Below are positions 27,801-38,199 of a stretch of 64,000 nt of DNA, one piece after another. Every line of letters begins with the position of its first letter. The stretch's first letter is position 1. The stretch is from Mactromeris polynyma (Eukaryota > Mollusca > Bivalvia > Venerida > Mactridae): positions 31,274,762 to 31,338,761 of the forward strand of contig JASFXZ010000003.1 in assembly GCA_032209605.1 (NCBI GenBank), in the 5' to 3' direction. The notes below the pieces were generated by a model that was not told where the DNA came from, made no database searches, and worked only from the letters and a program-made list of their open reading frames with translations. The position numbers and the translations under genes are program-made.

Positions 27801-30800
27801 AAAGTAATGGCTGTAGTAAATATGGCAACCAAACACCAACAGGGTGCTGAAAAGAACAAGATCAACAAAGATGTACCTTAAAGTGAATAAACCTGTATTT
27901 TTGATGTCAAAGTTGAGCAAACACGAGCATTGAAATCAAAAGTCAACATATTTACAATACCATTCATGAAAGAAATACCAATGAATAGAGTAATTTGACT
28001 TAGTCAGATTCATCAACATTTGTAAACTAATAGGATAGATGACAGTAATAAAAACAGTAATGGTCTTTCCAGAAAACATATAATCAAACGATAGTAAGTG
28101 GTGCATGTAGCATAAATGCACAACTTTCCATGTAAACAACCTGGGTAGTATAAGCCACAAAATATAAAATGCTGTGATTTTTTTATAATAAGGACATTTC
28201 TTCAAATATTTGTCATGAAATTGTATTTTATCAAGGAATATTACTTACAATTGCGATTAAAATAATTTTATGTTGACTGTCTTAAGAGCAATTCCTATTT
28301 ACACAATTACAAAACATCAACACCTATGCCTATGTTACAGATTTACAGCTAAATTATTATCTTAGAAATCTAGGTGATACATGTTTCACACTTTTGTTAC
28401 AATAACGTTCAGACGCAGTAAGTATATTCTAAATACGTAGAACTACAAATATCAAATATGGCTTTAGTACAAACCTCAGAAGACTGCATATTAAGTAATG
28501 TATTTAATGTTTTCAATGCTGATTGTCTGACACATGGTATATTGTGTCTGAGGAATGGAAGCAGTCTAGGTACCAACTCATTCAATGGCTTTCTCATCCT
28601 GAAATAAATACAACATAACATAGACAGTCTGACAATTTGAAAAGCTATATCAGCAGGTTGGTTTCCAATGTTAATTTTAAAACTTTACCAAACATTTAAG
28701 CATACATAGATGTACAGTGATACCACTTATAGCTGGTAAAAATTAACATGATACTCTTGATCTCAATAAGCATAATTTCACAGTTGACTGCTTATCAATA
28801 CTTATTTTCTGCTTTCTATGCATTAAGTAATATGAATATGCATATGGTATACTATAAATAACGAAAAGGACCCATCATGCACTATTCACTTGCAGATACT
28901 AATTATATTCTATGTAATAGCTATGTAATATATTCATACATAAAGGTCAGTTTCAGGTCAATTTGTACTAGCTATATCACTCTCCAAATGTTCAATCACA
29001 AAGCAGTAACAATCAGCATATACCCGAGTACATTGACATTGCTTCGCCCGTGTTTATCAATCACTTTTTGAATCTTCTGTAACATTATAACAACCAGATT
29101 AACCTAGCTCATAAAATATGCCTGATTATTACAAAGAATTAAAAAACTGCTGTGTACACAAATTAAAGTGTAGGTGAACAAATATGTAATTAATTCAAGA
29201 TATCAAAATACAGCAAAACCTTGATAATAAGACCATCATTGGGACAAGTTGGAAAACTGGTCTTCATATTGAGGTGGTCCTAATATTGAGGTGGTCTTAA
29301 TATTGAGGTTGAATAAAGAGCAAAACAGTGAAAATGGACTTGAAAATTGTGTTATTAATTTTGAGGTGGTCTTTAAGTGAGGCTTTACTGTATATAAACT
29401 TACATATTTATATCACAAGCCTGAGGATGAGCGAGGAGTGTGGATAGGAGAGTCATTATACTACTTGTAGAGGCAGTAAGATCATCTAAGTCTAACAATA
29501 TCTCCCACAGACATTGTACAATGGCAGGAACCTAGAAAAAACAATCCAGTAAAATTAAATTAAGATACAAAATATAGAATTAAGAAATAACAACATAATG
29601 TTACTGTCAAGGATGAAAGTGAACATATAATTATCATTTAGCTTTCCATAACGATTAATTTAAAAAGATCCTCCAATACAATGTGAATATAGTCATGTGT
29701 CTCGTAAGAAACAGTTAACTTTTATTGTGAGGGCAGACATCATGTTCTGATTGTTTGTAGCAAAAAAATAAAATGAAGACACTACAACAAATTGTCTTCT
29801 TATACAGACAAGTTATCTATACAATGAACATGAGGAGACAAGGATTGGTCACATGGTCATCAAAGAGTAGATCCAGACCTACCTGATCAGGTAGAATCTG
29901 TACAAGATTGTCAGCAACAGGGACTAAAGCACCGGCAGCAACACCTCTAACATCATCATCAACATCTTGTAAACCTTGTACTATAAATGGTAACACTTTA
30001 GGTAGAAGATCAGCCGTCATATCCTGCAGAAAAGTAATCATCCAATATGTACAAGATATACAGTGACAGTAATTGTCATCCTTTTATTAATTTCACATCA
30101 AGTAAATAGCAATTCACTGCCAATGTGAACTACTTAAAGCTGAAACTTCTTGAGGACACAAGACTTACTCATATCAACATGATGACATCTGTCATCTGAT
30201 GCTGTAGATTCATCTATAGCTCTATGTGCAATAAATGTTGGTTCAATGGTGATAGAAATAATTATATAGAATCAAACTAATCTTATTTGAAGTGATTGTC
30301 CATTTGCACCATACCTTTCTGACTGCCAGCAAATACTTGATTCCTAGCAATCCACCATGTCTAACCTCCCATTGTTTCTGCATCAGTAGTTGAAGTAGTG
30401 TACATAATACCCCATGTATGCCTTGAGCTTCAAGATGTTTCATTGTTACACCAAGTGTTTGTGCACAGGTTTCTCTCACAGGAGCAACAACCTAGCAAAA
30501 ATAAAAAAATTGTTCCAACATGATGAAACAGAAAGTTGAAGTATGAAATATGTGCAATTGAGCACTCACATATCTCTAACTGCTGAACAAGTTTGGTAAA
30601 CATCGGATAATAAATGAAGGTGCTATTGTTTTCTCAAGCTTAATTTTAAGAATTTTTCTTATTTTAAAGGGTCATAATGATATCAGATATCAGATCATAA
30701 TGGTTTTCGACAAGAACCGAGCTCAAATGGATATCTAACTACTGTATAAGTTTGATTGAGATACAATCAAAACTGACGAACGTATTGTGTTCACAAGCAA

Positions 30801-33800
30801 TTGTTTATGGACGCACTTATGACAGACACCGCACCATCACATAATCTCTTCTGACCTTTGGCCAGTAGACCTAAAAAATTACATTTGATTAATACTTACC
30901 TCATCAGAGACAAAATCGCCAAATCTGTCAAGTGCTATGACAGACAACAACCTAAGACTAAGATCTGACAACCATACTTGATTTACCGCTAACATCTGTA
31001 ATTAATGCAATGAATGGTTTACTTTTGTATCTGAATAAGACAGTAGATAATACACAATATTAGTATCAATAACATCATAAAAACATCATACAAACATCTA
31101 GAATTGTATGGCATGTATTTCATAAAGAATTTGAGGCATTTCAATTATTATCTATCCCACACTCCCAATGCATCACTTTGAAAAAAACCTTATCATTTCA
31201 TTTATTACTTAATATTAGCAAACGAAACTAATGCAAATTTCTGAAGTGGAAACAGCTTACATACAGACAACTATGAAGACAATTTCTTTATTGTAGTGTA
31301 ACTAAATTTCTATTTAAGAGGATACAATATACAGATGAATAAATAAATATTTTACTATAAACAGACAATATTTTAAGCATCCCGATGTGTTGGAAGTGCG
31401 GGATAGTGTAATTAAGGTGTTTATTTATTGTTATATCACTCCTACTTCAAGGGCAATCATCTTCTAACTTACAAGACACCTACTAAAAGTACTTTCTGAG
31501 CATATTTACTTCCTTATTCTTATCCTTTAATGCCAGGCACCTGACAGACAGGCACACAGTAACCATTATTTAACTAGCTGGTGGCTCACCAACTGGCCGT
31601 ATCAGAACAGAACCCTACTGGGATTTAAACCTTCGACATCTAGCTCCAAAAAACAATTATCATTCGAGTGTTAACACTGTTTAACTTAAAACAATACTAC
31701 AGTTATACAGATAATGATACTTTCCCAAACTCACTGTAAATAGTTGTATAAAACGGATTAAAGTTTTTAGCCATAATATGGGTATATATTGTGATGTACA
31801 ATTTAATCAACAAAATCGTATCTACCTGCAATAACCTGCTAGCTTACCTGGTCAGAAGGCATGTCTTGTGATTTCCCTGCCCCTCTACCATGAAGTTTTA
31901 CAACTTCACGGAGACCGGTAGCTGCCCCATGTCTAGTTTCCCACTGACTATGAAACAAATCTGCCATCAAACACTCACAGAAACAATCAAACGGCCAATC
32001 TTCCTATAATGTATATAACTCGATATATTACTACAAACAGTTTAACAGTACATTAATTATACATTTGAAAAATGGCCTTTAAAACAATTGTTAAGTAAAA
32101 CGTCTTAGTAGAATGCAGATGAAAAACAAATGCAATGAAAAACTGTTAAGTAACAGGTACCATTACATTTCCTTTGTATTATTCAAGTTATCATAAAAAT
32201 TAACCAATTCCAATTGCTGCACACAATTATGAACATAGTATGAAGTCAGCAGTTTTTTATTTTTTCAGAGCACTTACCAGTTCAATCATGTTAGACAGTA
32301 AGATTACTGACTGAAAGCTGTTTTACTGATCAAAACTTATAAAAAAACAATTTAAGCACAAAGGAACAACTTATGTACTTGTACAATTGGTACAATCATG
32401 GAGGATGTTCGAACAAAATATCTCTACTATTCAAGTATGAATGAAATTATCAGAAACTCTGACACCATTTCTGAATTAAATTAAAAAGAACAGCAAACTA
32501 TGTGGCAAACTGCTATATTTTTGTTGGAAGTTAAAGAAACATACCTCTTCAACAACATCCCCACTAACACTGTCAAATTCAGAACCAGTCTCTGACTTAA
32601 TTTTCTTGACAGGAGGTTCGGAGTCAGAGTCTTGACTAGAGAGAAGAATGGAACATAATAAATAACTAGACACCGTCTAACTTCATACATATTGACAATC
32701 ACTCTGTACATCAGAATTTGGAATTTTGTAATGACTGGAATTATCATGCACAAGTGTGATTTATTATTTTTCTTTTATGAACATTACGTATAATGTACAT
32801 AGAATATCAGATTTCACAACAATTCACAACACAACATCAATAGATGATAACTGTTAACTTGAAATCTTGATGTAAATACTTAACAGAAAACCACTAAAAA
32901 CTTTATTCTCCTGAATCTAATAATAATCTGCGCACAAACTGCAAATGTACCCATATTTATCTCAATATACTTTAGTTTAAAATGGAATATATAGACAGTA
33001 CAAATAAACGTCATGTAATATATTTCTTGGATATAAATCAACAATATCATACACGGGTGAATCCCTGGAGGACTGTTTGCTGAGTAATCTAGCTTTCCGC
33101 TTGGCGCGATTTTTCTCCCTAGAGCTGAGACCAGTACCAAGTTGCTGGTGAACAAGATCAGCTAAAGGTTTCTGTTCTGGCTGAATAAATAATATGACAA
33201 AAATATAAATTAATTGAATCATTAAAAAGATGGAACAAGTGAACTAACAAACATGTTGAAGGCCAACATTAGAAATGTTTGTCTGCTGTTCCCCTACCTA
33301 TCCATCAGCATTGTTAGACATAAGAAATATTAGCCTTTGTAGGAAAGTCTTGATCTAGAGAAATATCGTTAAGCAATTATAAATAAAAAAAACGATGTTT
33401 TAAAAACAATTAATTAATTGCCTACCTAACATCATAAAGTAGGGTAGAGACAGCAAACAAGACTTTTATAATGTGACGCGATGAAAATAATTCAAAATCT
33501 TTGCAATATAAGATGCATTCTTCCTCCTAAAATTCCATTGAAAATTAAATGCTACAAAATTACAGATTTAAGGTAACATAAAGTAGGAGCAAATCAATTA
33601 CAAATTCCAAAAGTAGTAAAATAAACAATTTACCATGACTGGTTTTACTTCGTCTTCATTTTTCATCCCAGTTAGTAAATCTTCATCTGAGAAAAGATCC
33701 TTATCAATATCTAGCTTGAGATTCCCTGCCATATCTAAACCCAAACGTCGGTTCAACATTTGTCTCTGATAAAACAATTTCTCATGTTCATCCAGACCTG

Positions 33801-36800
33801 CAAATAATTAATATACACTTAAATGCATGGACAGTGTAGTCATATGAGAATCACACTTGCTGTTTTGAAAGGAAATTTATTGAGTACACAATGTATGAAG
33901 AATGTGTGAATTACTTCACTCTGCATGGTAAACTTTAAAAACCACTTGTCCATTCCAGTAGGCGAGAAAAGTTATCCCACAACCAAAATAACTTGTTCAA
34001 AACTGCCGCATATATTTTTTAGAAAATGAAGTAAGGACTTCATTAATTTGTTCAGACTTATAATCAGAACTAATGGTCTGGTTTTGCAGCCTCTGACTCA
34101 TAAATTTTGATATGAAGCTGAATCTTGTCAATTCAGAGACATTGCGTTACTCAGAATGTGACCCCATAATCAAAAATATTTTATCTATTGGATTAGCCGC
34201 CATGAAACAACTGGCTTTACTTGTCCACGATGCCAGGCAAATGGATGAAGTCACGTACCATTATTGGTCATTATTCTATTCACTCTATTCTATGGCAGGT
34301 GCATTTATGATAAGCAAATTGATTAAAAACTTTGACACTTGGTCGGGTTCAGACAAAGTACTACTCTCATCACATCAATAATGCATGTACCAAATTAGTC
34401 ACATGGCAGCCAATACACTGTACCTGAAGTTTTTTCCTCCTCATTGAACTGGACTCCTTCCGAACCAAGTAAAGAAGCTCCATTTTGCAATACCTTCTGT
34501 AGATCAAATGTGGAAAATGACAGTTTTCCTTCTGCTTTCAATGTCTCACCAGATTCTGAAATAGTAAGCAGAAAATCTTGAACACTAGGGATTAAATAAC
34601 ATTGGAATTCCAAAACCATGCAAAGCCGTAATAAACTGCCATGGAGGTTGCAATACAAGCAAGCCATTCTGTTCTTCTGTGATGCTCTTTTTTAACCAAT
34701 TTAAATGCAAATTAACAATATCAATAGGAGAAACGGTGATTAATTTAACAATCCACTTTACCCATGCATCATTAATGCAGGTTTTCAATGAAAACTTTTA
34801 AAACTACTAATATTGGTTTTTTTGAATTTGGACTAAAGCCAAAGTAAATCTCCAAGAACAAGTAATTGAGTTGTTAGTTATTTAAAATTCAGAAAATACA
34901 ATAAAAGGGGATTAGTTTTATTGAATGGTAGTGGGAATCTTCCATTTAGGCAATGCATGTGATAAAATTATTGTGCAGATAATCAAGTACTGTTCTGAGG
35001 AAGCAATTAGGCAAATGATGAAAAGAAGACAAAAGAGTGAATTTACAGCATACAGACAATTCTCTTGGGTATTCTTCGCAAAATAAGATGTTTCACATCA
35101 AGACTCAAGTGATTTCACAATGACAAATCTGTCTACCCAAATGACAAGATAACAACAAAAAACATCACACTCTAAAATGGAACTTGTTTAGTTATCAGAA
35201 TCTAGCACATGCAAGTTAATGCTTGAGAAATTTGAAGTACATGTACTGAGATACAAACTATATACTATACTTATACCGTAGCTATTACCTAACTTAGGAG
35301 CACCTCTTGGTTCCCATTGTGGAACATTCTTGGCAATAGCATGAATTGCTTGCGCAGCAGCTATTCTGGTGTCCCAGTTGGAACTTTTCAGATAGTTATG
35401 TACCTAAACAAATTAAAGACTAATTTGAACAAAATTTAACAATGTTGAAGCATGTAATGCTAAACTTAGATGTGTTTTATTGACCAGTTATTCATATAAT
35501 ACATATTAAGATCTAAGGTCGTAGATGTACACAATTAGTAAAACAGTGACATTTTGTTTCACTATAGTTGAGGTGCAATAAACAAGCTATCATCGAGTGG
35601 TTGAATGGTCATGTGTTTTGAATAAAATAAACATCTGTTACATAATTTATATCACTGGAAAGAGAATTTTATATGCTTTCTAACAGTTGTATTTGCATGT
35701 CATTATCTTTGTAAACAATGATTTTATGAGCCAATAATTAGACTGACCGTCTGAAACACGTATAATTCCAGCTGATAAGCCATCAATAAGCTTATCAGCT
35801 GAGGTTGCCATTAGTTCTTAATACATGAAGTGCAGAAATCTGAATTATTTGAGAATACTCAACGCTTGAATTGCAGCACAGGTTATATTATTGCCTCATA
35901 GTTAAGCTTACATCAATCACCACAGGCGCGAAAATGATGAGACACAAACAATAATTATGTGACTAATCAGAATAATATAGAATCAATAAACAAACAAAAA
36001 CTCTTCTGCATACACAAACAGATGCTTCCTGGTTTTTTTTCAAAATCCTTACCTTAGAGAGAAGGTTATTGAGTTCATATGGATGTAGTTTTTGGACATC
36101 ACCAAGCTGCTCTGCTGCAGATTTTCTAATCAATGGGGTGGAACCAGTTTCCAGCAAAAGAAAAAGTCTATCAAGTCTGAAAAAAATTATGTTGAAATTC
36201 AAGAAGTAATGTAATGTAAATGCAATAGTGTCACAATAAAACATTCATATACTTTACCTAGTCACAGTTTTCATAAGTAGGGTTGTGTAATTTTCTGACT
36301 GGTGGTAGCCACTATTTATTAAGTTAACCACCCAAACTTAAGAGATCAGAGGATGAAAACTAGAACTGTAATGAAACTAGACAGTGTAAAAGCTCATACA
36401 TTTGAAATAGGGCAGCACATTTTAATGCAGCATTTAAATTTTTACTGAGAATTATACAAGGGTTAAGGAAATTTGATCAACTGTTGAAATATTCCATTGA
36501 AATAAACTACAGCATTCCAGAAACTTGTCACGTTGTAGCTTTTCCCTATTAAAAGGGAGATTTGTGGCTATATGAAAAATGTTTTTCCGAACAATTTAAA
36601 TGTAGAGCAATTAAATCTAGAAATGTTGCCCCCACTTGCAGCCTTTTTCACAAAAGCAAATGCTATTATTCTGCTCATAGTTAGTGAATCAAAATTACCA
36701 AGTGAACAACTGTACTGATTATGGTGAAAAGTCAAGGGCCATAACTTTGCACTTACTTGACGTAATCATACATGAAACCCCAGGTACACAACTATACATG

Positions 36801-38140
36801 CTTGCAAACATTCCTGTAAAGTTTTATGACTCTGGGTCCTATGCTTTTCTCCAGAGATATGCGCCACATAAGATTGCATGCTCTGTATGCTATATTTTCA
36901 GAAAGTCAAGGGCCATAACTGTGCACTCACTGGGCATAGCCATACATGAAACCTCAGGTGCAGAACTACACATGCTGGTGAACATTCCTGTACAGCTTTG
37001 TGAGTGTAGCTGATATACTCTCGGAAATATGTGCAACACAAAATTGCATCGTAGTAGGGGCATAAAAAATGCAATGATAACATCTTGCTTATTGGCTTCC
37101 ATAAAGCATTACTAAATTGGCAATGATAATGTTGCTTATAATAAAATATGCCAATTTCTTGTTTTGTACGCTTCCGTATCAAATCAGTAGCTTAAAGGTA
37201 GAACATTCTCTGGTGTGTCATATGCTCAGAGTTACTTCCCTTATGCACGTTATATTGATCGCAAATTATCCATTATTACTCCATTATGTCTAAATAACTG
37301 TATAAAATCACATTCTAGTCCAATTATAAGAGTCCTTGATAGTCCTGGTGTATCATGTGGCAGTCCTGGGGTGATTAGACCGACCCATATAATAGTTATA
37401 CAACTTACAAGGAATATAATTATGCTCGTAGTTAGAATAATGTGACTGGGTGTAGCATCATGAGATGAATGCCTATAACATGACATCATAGTTTGACAGC
37501 ACTTAATCTGCTACAATGACTGGAAAACTGTCAATTGGTTCTAGGTCCAATATGGGATGTAAAACTCAATTGTTTGGTTTCGTTTTATCCAACATTCAAA
37601 ATGATCAAATAATTAGATATATCATCCCAATTTATTTTTGGAATAAAACTTTCACTCAGACTCCAAATGTACAATGCATGGAACTCACGCATCATGCTGA
37701 TTGAGCAATAATAAGTATTTCTTATATGATCATATCTAGATGACATGTGTCATTGTCCGGTTTGATCAGTTATTTCAGACCATATCCTACATGTTTCACA
37801 CGAATAGCCGTCGTTTCGCCAGAGAAACAGCATCTAATACGACGGACAGAACACATGGAACCCGTGCTTACCGTGTGGTCATCTGTCAAGAGATCGGTAT
37901 TACAGACTTTTGTCAACTAATGGGTCCAGACGGAAAATTGTAACAACAAACACCGTCAGTAAGAGATTATTATCCTTATCATTGAAGAAACATGGTCAAA
38001 ATTTCGGAATAATCGCCAACAGTAACGAGCAACAGCACAATTGGCTTTAATGCTGATGACAACTCCGTTTCGTCGAAATTTCCACCATTTTCCTTTGATG
38101 ACCTGCACAGGACGAGTTTTGTTTTTATACTGACAGCCAT
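10700..38140 (-). CDS. BTAF1: BTAF1 / Mot1, TBP-associated Swi2/Snf2 ATPase (complete, 39 coding exons)
   Basis: BTAF1 (TAF172, yeast Mot1) uses ATP hydrolysis to remove TATA-binding protein from DNA and so redistributes it among promoters. The protein is nuclear. The 39 exons sum to 5466 nt, that is 1821 residues and a stop, close to the 1849 residues of the human protein. Every junction is GT/AG and every phase agrees. The order is an N-terminal and central array of HEAT-like repeats (about residues 1-1200), then a Snf2 ATPase (about 1230-1720) and a conserved tail. Motifs seen are DDMGLGKT (Lys near 1267), DEGH (about 1374-1377), LSGTPIQN (about 1401-1408) and [11 protein letters not shown] (about 1702-1712). 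ATG context is AAAATGG. The last intron contains an antisense gene, and other introns hold MITEs and SINEs. Exon lists are in the five block entries. No frameshift or lost catalytic residue is seen. Confidence 0.96.
11285..11464. repeat. MITE with ACAGTAAAACCT-type terminal inverted repeats, copy 1
   Basis: The 180-bp segment starts ACAGTAAAACCTC and ends AAGGTTTTACAGT, an inverted match. The interior repeats AATAAGACCA-type wording. A second copy lies at 29,210-29,391 in the opposite orientation, which confirms the ends. No coding capacity. It lies in the last BTAF1 intron. Confidence 0.7.
12237..13472 (+). CDS. Intronless B-box zinc-finger / NHL-like beta-propeller protein (RING-less TRIM-like), nested in BTAF1 intron
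   Basis: A single 411-codon frame runs from ATG (context ACTGATGG) to TAA without introns. The N-terminus MGCCCGT fits a site for N-myristoylation at Gly2 with adjacent cysteines that could be palmitoylated, which suggests membrane anchoring. Residues 29-69 form a B-box type 1-like zinc finger: C29-x2-C32-x12-C45-x2-C48-x4-C53-x2-C56-x3-H60-x8-H69, eight ligands. There is no RING and no obvious coiled coil. The C-terminal half has repeated strand-rich units of NHL/propeller type, such as [50 protein letters not shown] and [16 protein letters not shown]. Intronless B-box/NHL genes are numerous in bivalves; some TRIM-NHL proteins act in RNA control or innate immunity, but the role here is unknown. 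It lies antisense within the last BTAF1 intron. Confidence 0.88.
   Translation: MGCCCGTNHVVPIVISQPGHSRETKPDICAQCGIDGQRKVASWWCEDCKQCICNYCAWNHSYAQNTRSHYLVPVATLPNLKPLKPAWARQRESKQALLIVNFDTKADLHYVETHGEGHWNHMDGPEHERDGCLLPIVTGMCWPKRLVTQSAAIITACTFVPGGYIAVADYLNEQVKLFNNKFHCNSYVKLVGNNPCDICNHEADVYVVLENKCKIYVLYVTFPYVCFGRKLKLKETITTEVYCDSIAVCRLSTLFHGLVVGKTFSPTYHTHQYQVHIMTFTGEVLKMLFYDDTGQTLFHGKVFVTGSPKQGEIYVTDKVGESVQGFNTITGEGLFKHTIEQPLGITVDSKNNIYVISNFCFYWIPTHRQNVITLLKRGHRSKSHNCCYDNNTQILAVTSSHSETVQLYKII
13544..13549 (+). terminator. Poly(A) signal of the nested B-box gene
   Basis: AATAAA lies 72 nt after the TAA stop of the nested gene and before the antisense BTAF1 exon that ends at 13,655. This spacing would keep the transcript inside the BTAF1 intron. 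Confidence 0.5.
16165..16244. repeat. Fold-back repeat in BTAF1 intron 33
   Basis: GTTCTCTCCCTTTAT occurs twice in direct orientation (about 16,165 and 16,191) and once inverted as ATAAAGGGAGAGAAC (about 16,229). The RNA or DNA could form a hairpin with a 15-bp stem. It is probably a MITE remnant; no further structure is seen. Confidence 0.5.
16512..19490 (-). CDS. BTAF1: BTAF1 exons 28-33: Snf2 ATPase lobe 1
   Basis: Exons are 19353-19490, 18664-18815, 18094-18171, 17689-17752, 17268-17475 and 16512-16642 (residues 1242-1498). Motif I is [14 protein letters not shown] (ATP phosphate binding), motif Ia [13 protein letters not shown], motif [14 protein letters not shown] (Walker B; DEGH is the BTAF1/Mot1 version of DExH) and motif [32 protein letters not shown] and [20 protein letters not shown] are family-specific. 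Exon 33 holds the [14 protein letters not shown] stretch that precedes lobe 2. All catalytic residues are present, so an active ATPase is expected. Confidence 0.95.
19835..25938 (-). CDS. BTAF1: BTAF1 exons 17-27: HEAT-repeat region, second half, and ATPase leader
   Basis: Exons are 25769-25938, 25314-25478, 24938-25055, 24265-24421, 23687-23739, 22946-23023, 22535-22673, 22114-22238, 21172-21373, 20654-20802 and 19835-19987 (residues 739-1241). Recognisable conserved stretches are [49 protein letters not shown] and [19 protein letters not shown]. Exon 27 ends AELRKYQQ, the usual lead into the Snf2 motor. Exon 24 has two nearby CAG acceptors; only the inner one, leaving GTTTGTC, keeps the frame. 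Exons 20-22 (about residues 890-985) are the least conserved part and correspond to a linker of variable length in other animals. Confidence 0.9.
21678..22009. repeat. MITE with ~45-bp terminal inverted repeats in BTAF1 intron 24
   Basis: The left end TAGATAGTTCCCA, then ATATTTACCTCCCTTGTTCT, is matched in inverted orientation at the right end (AGAACAAGGGAGGTAAATAT, then TGGGAACTATCTA). The total is about 332 bp with a non-coding AT-rich interior. TA dinucleotides flank the left end, but a clean target duplication is not obvious. Confidence 0.7.
24735..24835 (-). repeat. Decayed tRNA-derived SINE-like head in BTAF1 intron 20/19
   Basis: Read on the minus strand, an A-box-like TAGCATAGTGATCAA is followed about 50 bp later by a B-box-like AGTTCATATCCCACC. 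A short inverted repeat, CAACTCCATTA near 24,644 with TAATGGAGTTG near 24,697, lies just beside it. The copy is degenerate. Confidence 0.4.
26317..26530 (+). repeat. tRNA-derived SINE-like element in BTAF1 intron 16
   Basis: The head carries an A box TTGGTCGAGTGG at about 26,325 and a B box GGTTCAAATCC at 26,375-26,385, with normal tRNA-like spacing. The body ends with AATAGTCACTACATGA, similar to the tail of the copy at 7.7 kb, so the two may share a 3' domain. It is antisense to BTAF1. Confidence 0.6.
26694..32003 (-). CDS. BTAF1: BTAF1 exons 8-16: HEAT-repeat region, first half
   Basis: Exons are 31848-32003, 30900-30995, 30315-30491, 29883-30023, 29404-29531, 28475-28598, 27589-27846, 27108-27277 and 26694-26865 (residues 265-738). 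Helical HEAT-type signatures are plain: [51 protein letters not shown] and [20 protein letters not shown]. The block around [19 protein letters not shown] matches the conserved central part of the family. Exon 15 carries an acidic, probably disordered insertion ([12 protein letters not shown]) where the human protein has a different Lys/Gln-rich linker. In Mot1 this domain wraps TBP and shields its DNA-binding face. Confidence 0.92.
28855..28990 (+). repeat. Dispersed repeat, copy 2 (partial), in BTAF1 intron 12
   Basis: TAATATATTCAT followed by CATAAAGGTCAG and a diverged flank match the middle part of the repeat at 6720-6900. The ends are not defined. Confidence 0.5.
29210..29391. repeat. 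MITE with ACAGTAAAACCT-type terminal inverted repeats, copy 2
   Basis: This is the inverted relative of the 11.3-kb MITE. It starts ACAGCAAAACCTTG and ends GAGGCTTTACTGT. The interior repeats a TATTGAGGTGGTC phrase three times. It ends 13 bp from the donor side of BTAF1 exon 12 (exon end at 29,404), which is unusually close. Confidence 0.7.
31540..31690 (-). repeat. Possible SINE-like fragment in BTAF1 intron 8
   Basis: On the minus strand a B-box-like GGTTTAAATCC (complement of 31,621-31,631) follows a diverged tRNA-like head. No clear A box or tail is seen, so this is tentative. Confidence 0.3.
32545..38140 (-). CDS. BTAF1: BTAF1 exons 1-7: N-terminal TBP-binding region
   Basis: Exons are 38103-38140, 36053-36176, 35289-35403, 34424-34555, 33634-33797, 33053-33180 and 32545-32635 (residues 1-264). 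Exon 2 encodes [20 protein letters not shown] and exon 3 [14 protein letters not shown], both very close to vertebrate BTAF1. Exon 6 contains the basic stretch [15 protein letters not shown] and exon 7 PPVKKIKSE, both plausible nuclear localisation signals, in a Ser/Glu-rich linker that is poorly conserved in the family. The start codon lies in a short first exon. With the donor CAG/GTCATC the protein begins [12 protein letters not shown] before joining RLDRLF, eight residues more than the human MAVS-R start. Confidence 0.9.
36729..37045. repeat. Two-unit tandem repeat, ~174-bp period, in BTAF1 intron 1
   Basis: GTCAAGGGCCATAACT occurs at 36,731 and 36,905. Both units continue with ATACATGAAAC, an ACATGCT block and AACATTCCTGTA. 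The pair is diverged but clearly related. The opening phrase resembles a repeat I associate with bivalve genomes. Confidence 0.6.
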
Positions 38141-38179
38141 TTTGAACATCGTGCCTAAAAAGGCGATTGAATAGTACTG

Positions 38180-38189
38180 TGATTGGCTA
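38180..38189 (-). promoter_or_regulatory. CCAAT box upstream of BTAF1
   Basis: On the BTAF1 strand AGCCAATCAC lies about 40 nt before the ATG, a good match to the NF-Y consensus. A second ATTGGAT-type match lies about 35 nt further upstream. No TATA box is evident. The transcription start is not visible from sequence alone. Confidence 0.4.
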
Positions 38190-38199
38190 AACTTGACCC

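Noticed and set aside
34112..34381. 89-codon + strand frame in a BTAF1 intron
   Set aside because: No domain and no splice or poly(A) context; it lies inside an intron on the opposite strand.
36684..37013. 109-codon + strand frame in BTAF1 intron 1
   Set aside because: It is made of the two-unit ~174-bp repeat read through, so the open frame is a by-product of repeat sequence.
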